Source: Temnopleurus reevesii (taxonomy: Eukaryota; Echinodermata; Echinoidea; Temnopleuroida; Temnopleuridae). From it: 40,820 nucleotides of DNA. Below, one piece after another: positions 1-12,450 of this stretch; the first letter of the stretch is position 1; every line of letters begins with the position of its first letter. The stretch lies in assembly GCA_036244855.1 (NCBI GenBank), contig BQKZ01004366.1, positions 1 to 40,820 on the forward strand. The letters run 5' to 3'. Below the pieces are notes generated by a model. It made no database searches. It was not told the origin of the DNA and was given only the letters and a program-made list of their open reading frames with translations. A program made the translations under genes and the position numbers.

Positions 1-284
1 TCTCTATTTCTTATGTAGTTTCCAAACCATGTGCATCTACAGTTGCATCAAAGATTTAGAGAAATTCAATATAATATGATTATCTGATCTGGATATAAAT
101 AGCTCGAACATGGAAGTGCCACAATTAAAAGGGAAATAGTACGGTTTCAGTGAAAGTGATAAGCTTTTAATCCCATTTTGATCTAATGTAATCTGTTCTG
201 GATTACGTGGCAGCCTTGCAGTTGGAAAAAAAAGTTCAGAAGTAACATATTCCCTGTATTTCATTTCCTATCACCACTAGTAGA

Positions 285-550
285 TATTATATTATGGGTC
301 AAAAATGTATTTATCAGTGATTGGTTAAAACACTTTCACGGGATTGAATATAATTTCGACTAGTTTGGGAACTTGGCTTAAAAAAATTACTATGTGAAGT
401 AGTGACGTAAATATCGTCATGAACATACGTCATCTTCTCACATAGTAATTTTTTCAAGCCAAGTTCCCAAACTAGTGGAAATTATATTCAATCACGTGAA
501 AGTGTTTTAACCAATCACTGATAAATACATTTTTGACCCATAATATAATA
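285..550. repeat. Long foldback (hairpin) MITE
   Basis: The left arm (285-409) is a near-perfect inverted copy of the right arm (426-550), around a spacer of about 16 bases. Both outer ends read TATTATATTATGGGTC and its complement. The arms share long identical runs, for example TAGTTTGGGAACTTGGCTT, with only a few mismatches, so the foldback is young or has been kept homogeneous. The inner part of each arm carries a TGACGTA/TACGTCA motif. No coding capacity is seen. It is most simply a non-autonomous foldback transposon; no clear target-site duplication longer than a few A/T bases can be defined. Confidence 0.85.
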
Positions 551-867
551 TACAAATATACATTGCCTTGAGACTTTCTCGTTCAAACTATGGGCCTCGG
601 TGCCTCCAAAAGTACTATTTACTTCGGGGCGAAATTTGTATTCTTCTAATAACATATTCATTATTGAAGGAATATGTAGCAAAAGTAAACTGAACTTGGT
701 CAAGCTTGGACTCAATTTTGGTAAATCACAAATTTGATTTATAACAAAATCTTCTAATAGGTCCCATCTCTTTTCGTTCTGTTGTATTTTGACTTTAATA
801 GCAATGTTCCCGTTGTTTGTATTGGAGACCTCATCATGAAATATAGAGTAAAAGTTAATGAGAAAGC

Positions 868-916
868 GAGAGAGAGAGAGAGAGAGAGAGAGTGTGTGTG
901 TGTGTGTGTGTGTGTG
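868..916. repeat. Compound (GA)n(GT)n microsatellite
   Basis: An uninterrupted GA run passes directly into an uninterrupted GT run, about 49 bases in total. It lies in intergenic DNA. The reading frame across it is an artefact of the repeat. Confidence 0.95.
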
Positions 917-1929
917 GAAGATGGAAACATTATTTTTCTTATGTATTTGACTGAAATTTTACAATGAAAAACAATCGTTGGTATGACTGATCTCTATGTC
1001 AAGTGAGGTTGTATATTTTTCACCTTATTTTAGGTTGAAATGAAGTTTTTTGTTGCATTGAAGAATTGCTGAACTATTTCAGAAATAATCATTAACACTC
1101 TTACACAGCAGAAACATCTATAGAATTAGAATTAATTTTATGAATATTTCTTCATAAAATCAAGTGAGGAATTTGATAGTGATATTCCATAAAACTTGTA
1201 CAGTAAGGAGTGTCTATTGTAATTAAAATGTAGTTTTTACATTTCAACCTTCAAAAGTACACTCTAATATATCTGTGTATTAAACATGTCCACTAACAGT
1301 TCAAGTCTATATCAAGTTCAATGTCTATGTATTCAGTATTCAATGTTACCTCTAGTATAGTAAGGTATTATTTTCCAAAGATCCTGATTGCATCGTTAAA
1401 ATGAGGGTACCATTTAATTGCACAATATAACAGGAAAAGCAGCTTAATTCGCAAGTCTTTGAACGATAAACCAAGGATATTCTTGTCCAAATGAGGCTCC
1501 TGGTTGATTGCAAGTTATGCTGATAAAGAACCTTGGGAGCTCATTAAAGAGCATGGTGACATTTTATGAAGGGCCTTGTGTGACCTATTTATGAGGCTGT
1601 ACTGTCTATCTATGCTGGTAAAGCTTCCTAGCTTTCGCAAGCCTGACATTTATAAACATAATAAACAAAATGATCAAAGCAGGCGTTAGGCTATACGTGC
1701 GTAAGTGCAATGGCCGTAACAGTATCTTGCTACCCCTCCCCCTTCATTTCCCTTAGACCACGCTCCTGCAAAATATATCAGTGTGACTACCTTAATTACG
1801 TGCGATAACCTACTTTGTATTTTCGTTTGATATGCAGTTGGAATGTATTTCTATAATTTAATGAAAATAGAAACAAAGGCATGACTTATCTTTTCCTGAA
1901 TATACACTTTGGATGTTTGTTATTAAGAG
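917..1929. other. Intergenic, nothing recognised
   Basis: AT-rich single-copy-looking sequence. I see no long open frame, splice-bounded exon or clear repeat. Confidence 0.5.
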
Positions 1930-2031
1930 CACCGAATTAGCTACTTGCCAAGTTGGGCAAGTGACTTTTAAAATGCATAGCTTTTTCACTTGTCCCGGGC
2001 AAGTAGGCAAGTGGGTATGTAGAGCCCCGTA
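1930..2031. repeat. CTTGCCC/GGGCAAGT repeat family, copy 1
   Basis: The segment has several ACTTGCC/GGGCAAGT motifs in both orientations and ends in GTAGAGCCCCG. It resembles the better-bounded copy at 31013-31191, which ends GTAGCGCCCTG, and probably the looser copy near 18.9 kb. The left end is unclear, so this copy may be truncated. Confidence 0.55.
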
Positions 2032-2342
2032 ATTTGATATACATTGCTATTGATTCTTTCAATAGTGATCAATTGAGTCAATATGTTTATCTTCCCCGGG
2101 TACTGCCTATTGCACAACAAATGCTTTTATTGCACCACAAAAGCAGCAAGCAAATTATACTCCACGAATATGTTCATACCCCATAGACCTCTCCGCTTGA
2201 TGAGAAACAGCACCACAAATTACATTTAAATATTCATACTGTAAAGGAGAGAGTTGAGGGTACACGTCCAAACAATAGGAGAATGGCAGTGGAAACTAAT
2301 TTCTTGCTGATTACAATTCAATAGAAAATGTTTACATTGAGG

Positions 2343-2531
2343 CAGGGATGCCAACTGTCCCAAAATATGCATGGGGTTCAAATCCAAAGGTTAATAATAT
2401 AACTCAACACCATAACAAAAGTGAGATAAAACATGACATCAATAACCATGCTCTTCTTCATTCACTTGTGATGAAAGCCTTAAATTTATTATGGAAATAC
2501 ACCTCATAATCTGCAACGGTTGGCATCTCTG
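2343..2531. mobile_element. hAT-like MITE
   Basis: The 13-bp terminal inverted repeats are CAGGGATGCCAAC at the left (2343-2355) and GTTGGCATCTCTG at the right (2519-2531), with one mismatch. Ends of the form CAGGG are typical of hAT elements. The element is about 189 bp and has no transposase frame. An 8-bp target duplication is not evident, so the hAT assignment is tentative. Confidence 0.6.
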
Positions 2532-3720
2532 CTAATCCCACGAGTTCATCAGTCTCTCAATCAGCATATATGGCTCCTTTTGCTTGCGTCAGCCAATACT
2601 GTTCATGCTTTGTTATTGTCTGTTTATTTGTTCACGGCAGCCAGGAAATTGCACAATTCATGGAAATTAACTTGCACCACAACCTTTTTTTTTTTTACAT
2701 ACTACTCTGCCCTGCAGTTGAAAGAATTTGATATAATTCAGATCAACAAGGTTTTAGTATGCTCCAGCCAAGCTCGATCTAGGTATATTCCAATCATTTA
2801 TGTTCGGTGATTCTTTAATAAACTGACAGTAAGAATAAGTACCTTTCCTATAAAGTGAGGAATATTGCCAAAAATTTTCGAAATATTTTTTAGTTTGCAC
2901 TACAATTATCAGCAAAGTACTTGATTTGAATCTGCCAGGTGCCTGCCAGGACCCAACATTCTTAATTTACACATATCCTTTGTCTTTTCTTTTGATCAAC
3001 AGAGACATACAAGTATTAAAAGTGACCTCCAAGTGTCTGTAATTGGTTTAACGACTCAGCGATCAAGTTCTATGACATCACCTTTCCTGTTGTCGACCAA
3101 GTAAAGAATCTAAGCCACAGAGCACCAAAGCTTCAGGAAACTTGACGACATAATCTACATTCAAGGTAAAAATAAAACTTTACACTTGACCTTAGAACAG
3201 GTCTATTTTAGTCATTTTTATTTTGATTGACACCTATTATCACATGAAAATCATTATCTTAAAGAAATATCTGTGTTTTTTTTAACTGGGCAAAGCACAT
3301 TCTTATAGAGGAAAGATCTGAATTGGAAGGGACACCATAAATGTGCAAGGGTATGTGGTATAGTCACAGCGGCCCCCTCTGGTAAAATTTTGATAAATTA
3401 GGTTTTGTTTGTATTTTTTAATCTGATGAGGTCAAATTCACGATAGTTACAGTAATTGAAGTGAACTACAAAAAAAGCAATTGAAGGTTTAGAAATTGAA
3501 ATAGAATAGTAAAATTTTTGAAAGCTTAAAAAGTAAATAGTCATTACAGTGGATACTCGTAACAATGATCTTGAGGTGGATTAGAATTACTCAATTTTAT
3601 AAAGATCTAAAGCCTCATATTAGGGTGAAAAAGAGGACAAGAGGATCTTTAATCAGCAACAATTTTAATACAAAGAGTCTTGTTTTAATTCTCATGCCAT
3701 ATCCAATGCTCTCCTTTGCA
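2532..3720. other. Upstream region of the TP53INP gene
   Basis: Non-coding. A splice acceptor (CTCCTTTGCAG) ends at 3721, just before the TP53INP start exon, so at least one 5' UTR intron lies here. A possible non-coding exon ends near 3166 at CATTCAAG|GTAAAA, but this cannot be proven from sequence alone. No convincing promoter was identified. Confidence 0.4.
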
Positions 3721-3772
3721 GTGACAATTTGAGACCCACCTCCGCTGCACGTAACCTAGAGATCAGGCGAAG

Positions 3773-6102
3773 ATGTTTAGCGGATTGAGAGAGTACCTGT
3801 TTGGTGTCTCGGCCGAGGCTGCGGACCAAACGGAGGAGAGCTCTAAAGATGCTCCGGTCGAGGAGACGGAGATGGATGATGATTGGGTTCTAGTTGATGT
3901 CACCAGTAAGTACATGCCCCAATTATTTGTGCCCTTTCATTAGGTGTGGGAGAGAATAAGCTGTTAGTGGACAATACTTGCTTTACAGTCAGCTTAAGGC
4001 ATAGATGTACCTCTCTGTAACTGGCATCGTCCCCCTCCCTGGTACAAAACTTCTTGATACCAACAATTTTTTAAGATGTGATGATCAATTTGCATTCATG
4101 TGCAAAAAATATTAAGATTATCAAAGTTGGGTCATGTTTGTTTAGAACTTCAATGGTTTTTAAAGGGTAATTTAACACAAATGATTTGCATTTATAAGAG
4201 CTGTAATAAGGCATTAATGTTTAGAAATTGAAAAAAAATAGACACATTTCACTTTAATTGTTTTGTTTGCATTCAACAGTATAATCAATAATCCTTTTTT
4301 GTATCATAAAAGATCTTTCCAACATTATTCAAAATATCAAACTCATGAGCATGGATGATTAAAAAAAATCAGTAGACACAAAAATGGCTCTTCTCAAAGT
4401 TCTTTTCTTATGTTTTATGATAACATAATCTGTGTGAAATTCCAATGTAACATACAAACGAAGGAAAGGCAAACTTGGATGGCACAGCAAATTTTCTTGA
4501 ATCATGGTAAATAAATCTGTTTGAAATGAAGAGAATATGTGATAATTCTTTTAACAATAGAACTCCCTGGGTGGCCATGGGTTAAAAAGGGCAGAAAAAG
4601 AAAAGCAACAGGAACAGGTTAGTAACAGACAAAATTGTGAGATTTCATCTGCATATAATTGGAAAAAATACTCGGGGGCAAAGGGCGATTACCACCCTTA
4701 AACCATAGAAATAGCCCCATGGGCTAAAAAAAAGCTCCTGTAAAATATGCACGGGGGCTATTTTTCAGGAGGAAAATGCAAAGAGAGCCCTTGTAAATAA
4801 CTTTAAACAAATAAATAAAAAGAGTATTTTTTACCCTGGTATGTATGGGGAAAAACATACTTATTGTCAATGTTGACTATACTGTAAAATGTATAAAATG
4901 GACAACAAAGCTAAAAGCGATTGTACCCCAACAGTTTTTGTCCTATTAACTATGAGGTGACTGTTCCTTAATTCTTCTTACTAGTATTTCACAAGTTACA
5001 GCCCCCATATTACCTCTATGTTATTACTGACCATCTTGTTCAGAAAGTTAGGGATCACTTTTCATTTTTGCCCTTGATAACGATCTCACTTTTCAGGATG
5101 TGTACTGAAGCGAGAGACATCTTTCAATAACTGATGTCACTCATGTGTGAGCTTGATATTAGTATTTGGTGACATCCAAAACAATTTTGAATATCTTCCA
5201 GATACATAAAACATTGATTGAAAATTTATTTATACTGTACATGTATATTTATGAGTGATCTTTAACTTTTTTGAGTATTTTGTTTCAAAGATTAAGTAAC
5301 AATTTGTAATGTTTTGATCTTATGCTCTTTCTCAAATTACACATTAGTGTTATTTTAAGGGGAAAAGTAAAGTATTTTATAGATTTTAGGTCATACTAAG
5401 TGTCAGAATATGACCTAAAATAAGATACTCCAGGATAGAAGTCTTGGCTTGCATGGCATCATTGCCATGACTTTTAACGTTATCATCCACTTACCTTTGT
5501 TCCAATTTCTCTCCAATCCAGACGGCTCTGGCAATTCAACTCCCCGTCGATCTCCGAGGAGAAGTCCCACCAAAGAAGGCTACCAGTCTCATCCTCAAGC
5601 GATCCCCGAGAAGCCTCATCGGATGGAGGAAAGCTGGTTCATCACCCCACCGCCGTGCTTCACTGCAGGTGGTCACTCCCCTCATCAACTAGCCACGAGT
5701 CCCTTAGAAGACTTGCTCATAGAGCACCCTAGTATGTCTGTCTACCATCACCCCAGCCAACGAGGCGGTCCCATGGGCCATCGGAGGCAACACCATCCCA
5801 AGCAAAAGCCCAACAGGACTGTCGCGAAGCGCACCCACAACCTCCGGGTGCGAAACGCCAAGCCGCCTCGCAGGGCCGCTGCGATTGCGGCGCGTGTCGG
5901 AATAGAACAATCAGGGAATCAAGTTGCGGTGGAGGAGCAGAGGGATGCTAAGCGGCATCAGCAGCGCCAGTATAGTCCCGGTAAAATCGAACGGCATAAT
6001 AAGGCGTATCACCATCAAAGTGCCTCATCCCGTCGACATTACAAGCATAACTCTTCCATTAGCGGACGTCACTCTGGTGCAATCTACAAGCAGCCTCGTT
6101 AA
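3773..6102 (+). CDS. TP53INP: TP53INP1/2-family protein (DOR-like autophagy and nuclear co-regulator)
   Basis: Two coding exons, 3773-3905 and 5522-6102, joined by a GTAAGT donor (3906) and a CAG acceptor (5519-5521), encode about 237 residues; vertebrate TP53INP1 and 2 have 220-240. Near residues 35-42 is an acidic LC3-interacting motif, DDDWVLVD. Near residue 82 is the family signature SWFITPPPCFTAGG, followed by SPLEDLLIEHPSMSVY (about 104-119). The C-terminal half is basic, rich in Arg, Lys, His and Gln, as in the family. Family knowledge: these proteins shuttle between nucleus and cytoplasm, bind Atg8/LC3 proteins to promote autophagy, and co-regulate transcription, including p53 or nuclear-receptor responses. 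An RRSPRRSPTKE stretch at the start of exon 2 could be a phosphorylation or nuclear-localisation region (inference). The start follows directly on a 51-base leader after a splice acceptor at 3721. The repeat at 4.67-4.80 kb lies in its intron. Single-gene status against the vertebrate pair cannot be judged here. Confidence 0.93.
4672..4803. repeat. GGGCAAAGGGCGATTA repeat family, intronic copy
   Basis: It shares GGCAAAGGGCGATTA and GGCTATTTTTCAGGAGGAAAATG with the segment at 35432-35540. Both copies contain an inner inverted repeat, AATAGCCCC...GGGGCTATT. This copy sits in the TP53INP intron and carries an extra internal AGCCCCATGGGCT palindrome. Class unknown; probably a short non-autonomous element. 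Confidence 0.7.
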
Positions 6103-6597
6103 CGATCGCTTTATGTTTAATTCAGAGCACTAATATATGAATCTAGATAGATATTAATATTCACTGTTACCAGTTTATTCACTTTTAAAGAATATTATTT
6201 TGTGTTATTTATAAACTGTAGATATGAAATTATATTAGTATTATTTGTATATGGAAACTGAATTTTTTGGTTGTTTTTAGAAAGTTTTTATTAATGTTGT
6301 TTTAACAAGAGTATCTTAGCGAAATGAAACTAAAAACAAGGGAAAGTATTAAAAAGAGAATAACAAAATGGAACAGGTGTGTTTTGTGTAGTGCTTGCAT
6401 TTTCGTAACTGGTTTTTCTATTCTGTAGATAACATGGGCATTTCTTATATTTTGCTATTCTTCAGACTGCTGTTAAGTCTATTAATTTTCATGAAGAAAT
6501 ATCAGTAGTGTACTTGCAGTAGTAAAAAAAAATATGCAGCAATATCAGTATAGTTATTTTCAGACAAGAACTCCTGAAAAGGAATTATTATTTCATA

Positions 6598-6617
6598 ATA
6601 ATAACAATAATAATACG
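6598..6617. repeat. Short imperfect (TAA)n tract
   Basis: An imperfect run of AATAATAACAATAATAAT type, in the region after TP53INP. Confidence 0.8.
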
Positions 6618-7750
6618 CAGTATTGAATAAGATCACAAAAGACAGGGATATCTAAAGTCTTTCTATTATGAAATCATCAACAGTGTCTATAAAATGCTGT
6701 TTCGTGTAAAGCCAAATACTAACATCTATTACATCAAGCAACACTATTTTTGAAAGCCAAATATGACTATATTTGATTGTGAGTACCTGTGAGTTTTCTT
6801 AGTTAGATGTGTATAGTTCTTTGTGTTGTATTTTTAAATAGTAGCATGTAAATGTTGGTTGAAGCTGTTCCTATTTCCTGTGTTCATTGTTCAGAACATC
6901 ATTTTAAACATGCTTGAGGGGATGGTTGTGATGTTTAGAAGATTTGTAAGTCGCTGTTAATGGTTTTTAGGTGGGAAATGTGTTCTTAATTCTGTATGCC
7001 TGATCATCCAAGATGACTTGGGATCAGGGTCGAAATGGGCCATCAAAAATGAAGCAAAAATATATTAAAAAATAGGAAAAAAAATCATCAAGAAAATTAT
7101 TTTGAAAAAATTGTAAAATGAAATTATTTTGAAAAAAAAATTGTAAAAGAAAATTATTCACAAAAAGAAGTATTAGCTTTTGCTTAACATTTGTATTGAT
7201 ATTTTGTGATAGATCAGATTTTGTTTATCATATTGTGGATGGGAAAAAGATATAGCTTAAAAATACAAAAATATTTGTGTATATTTTTTTTTTGTTTTTC
7301 ATTAAAAGTCTAACTTCGTAACTACTATTGAAAATAATATCAATAATGAAGGTATACATAAAATGATTGCTTGAATTACCAATTCAAAATCAACTATTTT
7401 TTGAAGAACACAGATACATGTTATTGAAAACATTTCAATTTAGAGAAATATTCATGAGATCTAGCACAAGAGCAAATGAGAAAAATCTTTTATTGAAATG
7501 ATGCCCGATTTCAAGTGCAGAATATCGAGTCAGACAAACTAAAAGTAAGATGGTAGAATTCTGCCATGAACGATAAAAATGAAAAATAGCAGGAAGAAGA
7601 ATAACCCTACCTAAGTACCATTTTCAGCTCTATGATAAAAACAGTTTGAGTGAAAACTGTCGTTGATTACATGATGGGCCTGCAGTGGCCAAAGTGAGGA
7701 CCCGGTTTCATAAAAGCTTGTGCTTCAGTTCATATCTGGTTCTAGATAAA

Positions 7751-7928
7751 TACAGTCAAACCTTGTTATGAGGAGAACTGATGTAACAAGCTCTCGGTAT
7801 AAAAAGGTAATTTTCCTGGTCCCATCTCTTTGTATTTTATCGTATTTTGACCCTGATATAACAAGGTTTCAATATAGAGAGGTTATTCCTCTGGTCCCAA
7901 TGACCCGTTATAACGAGGTTAGACTGTA
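7751..7928. mobile_element. TA-flanked MITE with CAGTCAAACC ends
   Basis: The left end is TACAGTCAAACCTTGTTAT and the right end is ATAACGAGGTTAGACTGTA, an imperfect terminal inverted repeat flanked by TA. The inner sequence has further paired GTTATAACGAGG/CCTTGTTATGAGG-like blocks. The same outermost bases occur in the elements at 32050-32200 and, more loosely, 17099-17276. TA target sites suggest a Tc1/mariner-type mobiliser. No transposase is present. Confidence 0.75.
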
Positions 7929-8984
7929 CTATACTAAAGCATAGATAGATTAAATCTCTATTAAAAGTTAATGAAATCCAGTGCGTCTGCTGCCTGTTCC
8001 CACAGCAGTTTCCTCTGGGGTTACTGAATTCCATGCACTTTTGTAGGGTCACTATTCAGAAGTCTTTACATCCTCATACACAAAAGAAATTTTTATGAAA
8101 CATGGTCCACGCCAATCAATTGAAATTTGATGTTCTTAATGGTGTTAACCCTTTGCATACTCCATTGCTAACTGAAAAAATAGGTAGTCGTCATACAAAA
8201 TCTATGTGAACAGCATAATTCAGTTGACAATGAGTTAATACTCTTTCCTATATGCATCGTTCATGAAGTATAAAAGGTGCATACATATGTTTCCGCACCA
8301 GAGCAATGCAAGGATTAACTATGTGTATTTATTTTCTTTTATTCAAGTTATGTACATGTAGTATTGGTTCAAAGAAAGCGTGCTGCCTTCCCTGGTGTGA
8401 ATATCAATTAATGCATGAATCATCACAACAAGGGTCAACAGACAAATGGATGTAAGACAAATTTGACGATTTTAACATCCAGGTGAAGATTGTTCTTTTT
8501 GTGCTGAAGCTTGAATATTTTCATTGTCTACATAAGTGTACTACTATAGTTATTTTGAAATATGATATTTATAAACTTATGTGTGACAGAAATTTTTCAA
8601 AACAGCCGTTTTGACGTGCATGCATTCTGTTTATTATATTAAACTCTCCATAAGAATGAACTTGTATTTGACATATGGTAAACGTCACATCCTTTCAACC
8701 AATACAACATGTACATATAATTGCATGATGTTGCTATCAGTTCAGTCTATCATATTTCATGTGTATATTGGTGACTGCAGTGTGTGTTGCGTATATATTG
8801 AGATTATGAATTTGAGCAGCTATAATGGATACTTCTACAGAGGTTATGATTGTGTCTAGGTGTACAATTGCATTATTAATCAGGCATTAGTTTAATTAGG
8901 TTTACTTCCAGATGAGTTTTCCCACTGTTGGGAAATGCAGTGTTCATAATAAGTTGCTAGTCTAGGCTATTTGGATGCGATGTG

Positions 8985-9085
8985 ATTTTCTCGAACAAAT
9001 GATACATAACCAGTGTTATTAGCCTCTCCTAAGTCGATATTCTCACAAGTCGAACAGATTTGACTTAAGCAGAGTTACATGTATT
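8985..9085 (-). mobile_element. Decayed MITE fragment related to 17099-17276
   Basis: Read on the minus strand, it contains TCGACTTAGGAGAGGCTAAT and further sequence close to 17166-17220 (TCGACTTAGAATAGGCTAAT...). It also has an AAGCAGAGTTAC end like the AAGGCAGAGTTGACTGTA terminus there. It is an inverted, partly decayed copy of the same family. Confidence 0.65.
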
Positions 9086-9240
9086 TCATTTATTTCAATC
9101 CACGACTCACTGCCTACTGGGGCTAAGCACCCTCATCCAAAGCATACATAAATAAACATAATTCAATGGCAAATGATTTACTCACAGTTTGGCATACAAA
9201 CTTTCTAATATTATGGTAAAAATGCAATCATTGTGGTAAT

Positions 9241-9345
9241 GATACAATTAATGTTTTAGCACTTATCACTCCTCATAAGAAGCCCCAAAGTGCTCTACAA
9301 AAGCAACATTATTACCCAGGCCACCTGAATATGGCCAGTCTGTCA
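9241..9345 (-). mobile_element. SINE 3'-end fragment
   Basis: On the minus strand this reads GGGTAATAATGTTGC...TTGTAGAGCACTTTGGGG..., ending in AAGTGCTAAAA. That matches the body and tail of the SINE at 19891-20185 (GGGTAATAATGCTGC...TTGTAGAGCGCTTAGAG...GAGCGCTATATAAAA). The tRNA-like head is missing, so it is a 5'-truncated, diverged copy. Confidence 0.7.
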
Positions 9346-11342
9346 AAGACATTGGGGGAAAAACACTCTAAAGTGAGAAAGGATGATTTAGATTGGTTCA
9401 CATACTTTTTCAGTCATGTCCGTACTATGTATTAAAAAGACGTCTCATACTTGCCTTGTAAATTTATTCATAAGTCAACGAGAAAAATAGTACCTTCTTG
9501 ATGTCGATTATTGCCACTGACACCTTCATGTATTGCAGATGCCAAAACAAGAGTATTTTGCAAATGATTGAATTTTACTTGTGCTACATAATCTTGTACA
9601 ATGAACTGTCTGGAAATAAAGGCTATTAATCACTACTTCTAACTGCTGTTGCTTACAAAGTAGGCTTGCAATATTCTTCCCATCCTGACATAGTTTAATT
9701 CCAAACACTAATAGTAAAAGGCAATAAATACACTAACTTAATGTGGGTTGCACTTGAAGAATACTTGTAGTCTTATCATTCAAATTACATTTATTCTCAT
9801 GCTTTTACATAATTGCGTTTTTGAAGAATGAGGATGTATCATCAAAGCAACAGTAAACCATTGCCTGGTAAAGTCTGTAATTTCAAACTCACTGACACAA
9901 CTACGGTGCTAATTTGACATCAAATCTATCAGGATCATTTTACTTTTCATTACAAATTTACATATTTACTGCACTGTAAAGCTACCCAAACATCCATTTA
10001 ATCATTGTCAGTGCATGGATTTATATAATTTCATTTCATTCATATTATCTTCATCCCACTGCCTTAATATTTGATCCATCATTAAGTTACCCCAAAACTT
10101 AAAAGTTTTCATTTTAGTTTGATATCACTGCATTTTCCTTTCATCATAGATATAACTGCCTTTAACATGATTTTTTTTCATATATTTTTAATCCTTTTTA
10201 AGAGTGCTGCAGCATATTGTAGTTTCACAATATTCACATATTTTTTTACCCATACTTCTGTTATTCAATTTATATCATTCAGTATTTTATCCTATCATGA
10301 GCAATGTTATAATTTTTTTTGTAACAACCACAATATCTATTTTACAGGAGAGGTGCACAAAAACCGAACAATTATGAACATGCAGGGTAATTACATATGA
10401 ATATTATGTACTCTTGGAATATTCCAATTTGATTTTGAAGAGGGGATAATAGCATCGTACATTGTGAGTTTTAGACCTACAACAGTTTACCTGTATAGAT
10501 GGAATTTCTATGAAAAATTTCATATTGGACTGAATTATGAGGAATGTTTTTATAGTTTTAGGCTTGATATTGGAATTATAATCTGCATATTGAATAAGTG
10601 TTCAGATTGGATTGTGGTTTTATTGATATGAAAGCAGTGTTTATTTGCGAACGGTACTGGTTTGTCAAATGTTTTTATTCCCAGAAACATAAACGATCTC
10701 ATTTAGCCAGTGTCATAGAACATGCAACATCATTAATTTATTTCAAACACATTTTCATGAGGCATTCATAATGAACACATTTTGTACCACTTCACTTGGA
10801 CATGGATATCATATCTTTATATATTACTCTATACTCAAATGTCAAAACTGACTGGATTTGACAATAATAAATAAACTTCCTTCCCTGAAAATATATGTAT
10901 TAATTTATATAGCTGTGCATGTTATTTTGTGTGCATTGTGACATTATCTTTGTTCTGTAACCTAGTCTATATCTCTGGTAAAAAAAGAATATTACAATAC
11001 CTGTACATGTGTTTGTAAAGTTTTAGTTAGTTAACAGATTTAATATATTTGTGTACATGGCATATTCAAAATCTTTTTAGCTATTGGATTGAAAGAAATA
11101 AATTTTGAAGGGATACTCTACATTTTGAAATAAGCGACTGTGTTTTTATTTCAGATTTTTTTTTCTTGTGTGTGATGTTATTGAAGATGGATTGTCTGAA
11201 CTTTGAAAGATGCGGCAGTGAAAAATCTGGCAAATAATGTAAATTGATGATATCGCTTCTTCCTGCATCAAATTAAGTTCATATTTAGAGTAGACTCAAG
11301 TTTTAAGATTCCTTGTGATTCACAATACTAATTTTTTTCTTC

Positions 11343-11937
11343 TTAAAGGGGAATTACACCCAGACAATAATGAACTGACAGTAAATGAAGAAAAATCAGA
11401 TGAACAAACTGTGAAAATTTGAGCAAAATTGGATAATCCATTCAAAAGTTATGAATTTTCAAAGTTATCATTTCCACCTGTGCTGGGCATCCTTGAATTG
11501 GCATGCCTATAGCTAATTAGCATAATCTGTGATGTCATACATGGAGAACTCCTCATTCACTTTGTATATAAATTTATTGAAAATGGATCAATATCATATT
11601 TCCAATGAGGAATCAATCCCATTCTTTCTGGAATGCTTGCAGAATTGATGTGGCTATAATATATTCAACCGAAGAAACAAAATTTTGTCTACTTATCTGG
11701 AAAAAGAGGAAATGTGAAATTTTGTGTATAAAGCGAATGGAGAGTTCTCCATGTTGGCAGCCATTTTGTGCATGTACGTTTGCCAATTTAAGGAGCCCAT
11801 GGGGGTGTAAATCAAAACTTTGAAAATGTATAACTTTTGAATGGATTATCCGATTGTGCTCAAATTTTCAGTTTGTTCTTCTTATTTTTCTTCATTTAAT
11901 GATAGCAATTTAATGTCTGAGTGTAGTTCCCCTTTAA
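11343..11937. mobile_element. Kolobok-like TTAA MITE with long inverted repeats
   Basis: The element proper is 11347-11933, flanked by TTAA at 11343-11346 and 11934-11937. The ends are AGGGGAATTACACCCAGACA and, complemented, AGGGGAACTACACTCAGACA. Similarity continues inward for about 115 bases on each side (for example GGATAATCCATTCAAAAGTTAT in one arm and its complement in the other). A TTAA target site with AGGG-type ends fits Kolobok better than piggyBac, whose ends begin CCC. The middle has no transposase; the 72-residue frame inside is probably chance. Confidence 0.85.
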
Positions 11938-12450
11938 GTGAACAACTTCTATCATCCCTATGTCTCCATTTTAATTAATTTCAAAAGAAATTTGTTTTAA
12001 CAATTAGAAGTTGGTTTGTGATTTTACCATGGGAAAGAAAACTTTTCTTCAAATTAATCCTTTAAAAGATTTTAATCCATATTGTGAAATCGAAAACAAA
12101 ACTGGAATGTTTTAACTAACCATGCAAGCCTCGATTTTCTTGAAACAAGAAACAAGTAAACACAAGAGATATTATTTGAAAAATATATTTTGAAATTGAT
12201 CTATTTACACTCATGTCAATAAATTATATTCACAGCACTGATAGCAAAAAGGAAAGATTTTACCTGGCAAAGTGTTGACAGTAATTTAAGCTGCTGAATC
12301 ATTTAAAACATAATTTGCCTTTCAGAGAGAAAATATCTATAAATCATTGCTACTTAGACTTGCGATTCTTCTTTTTTTTTTTTAAAGTGATATGGATATG
12401 AAACTTTTATGGCACACACATTACATAACATTCTCTCTAGACAAGCATTG

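Larger units (their letters stand above)
6103..11102 (+). other. Probable long 3' UTR and downstream region of TP53INP
   Basis: The DNA after the TP53INP stop is AT-rich, lacks credible exons and has few repeats. Overlapping AATAAA signals lie at 10866-10875 and another at 11097-11102. Vertebrate TP53INP mRNAs have multi-kilobase 3' UTRs, so a 3' UTR of up to about 5 kb is plausible, although earlier poly(A) sites are possible. Short open frames in this interval look random. The exact 3' end is an inference that needs transcript data. Confidence 0.4.

Noticed and set aside
782..967. Small protein with ERERER and CVCVCV runs
   Set aside because: It is only the translation of the GA/GT microsatellite.
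5704..6133. Open frames of 68-69 residues overlapping TP53INP exon 2
   Set aside because: They are other-frame shadows of the GC-richer real coding exon and have no family features.
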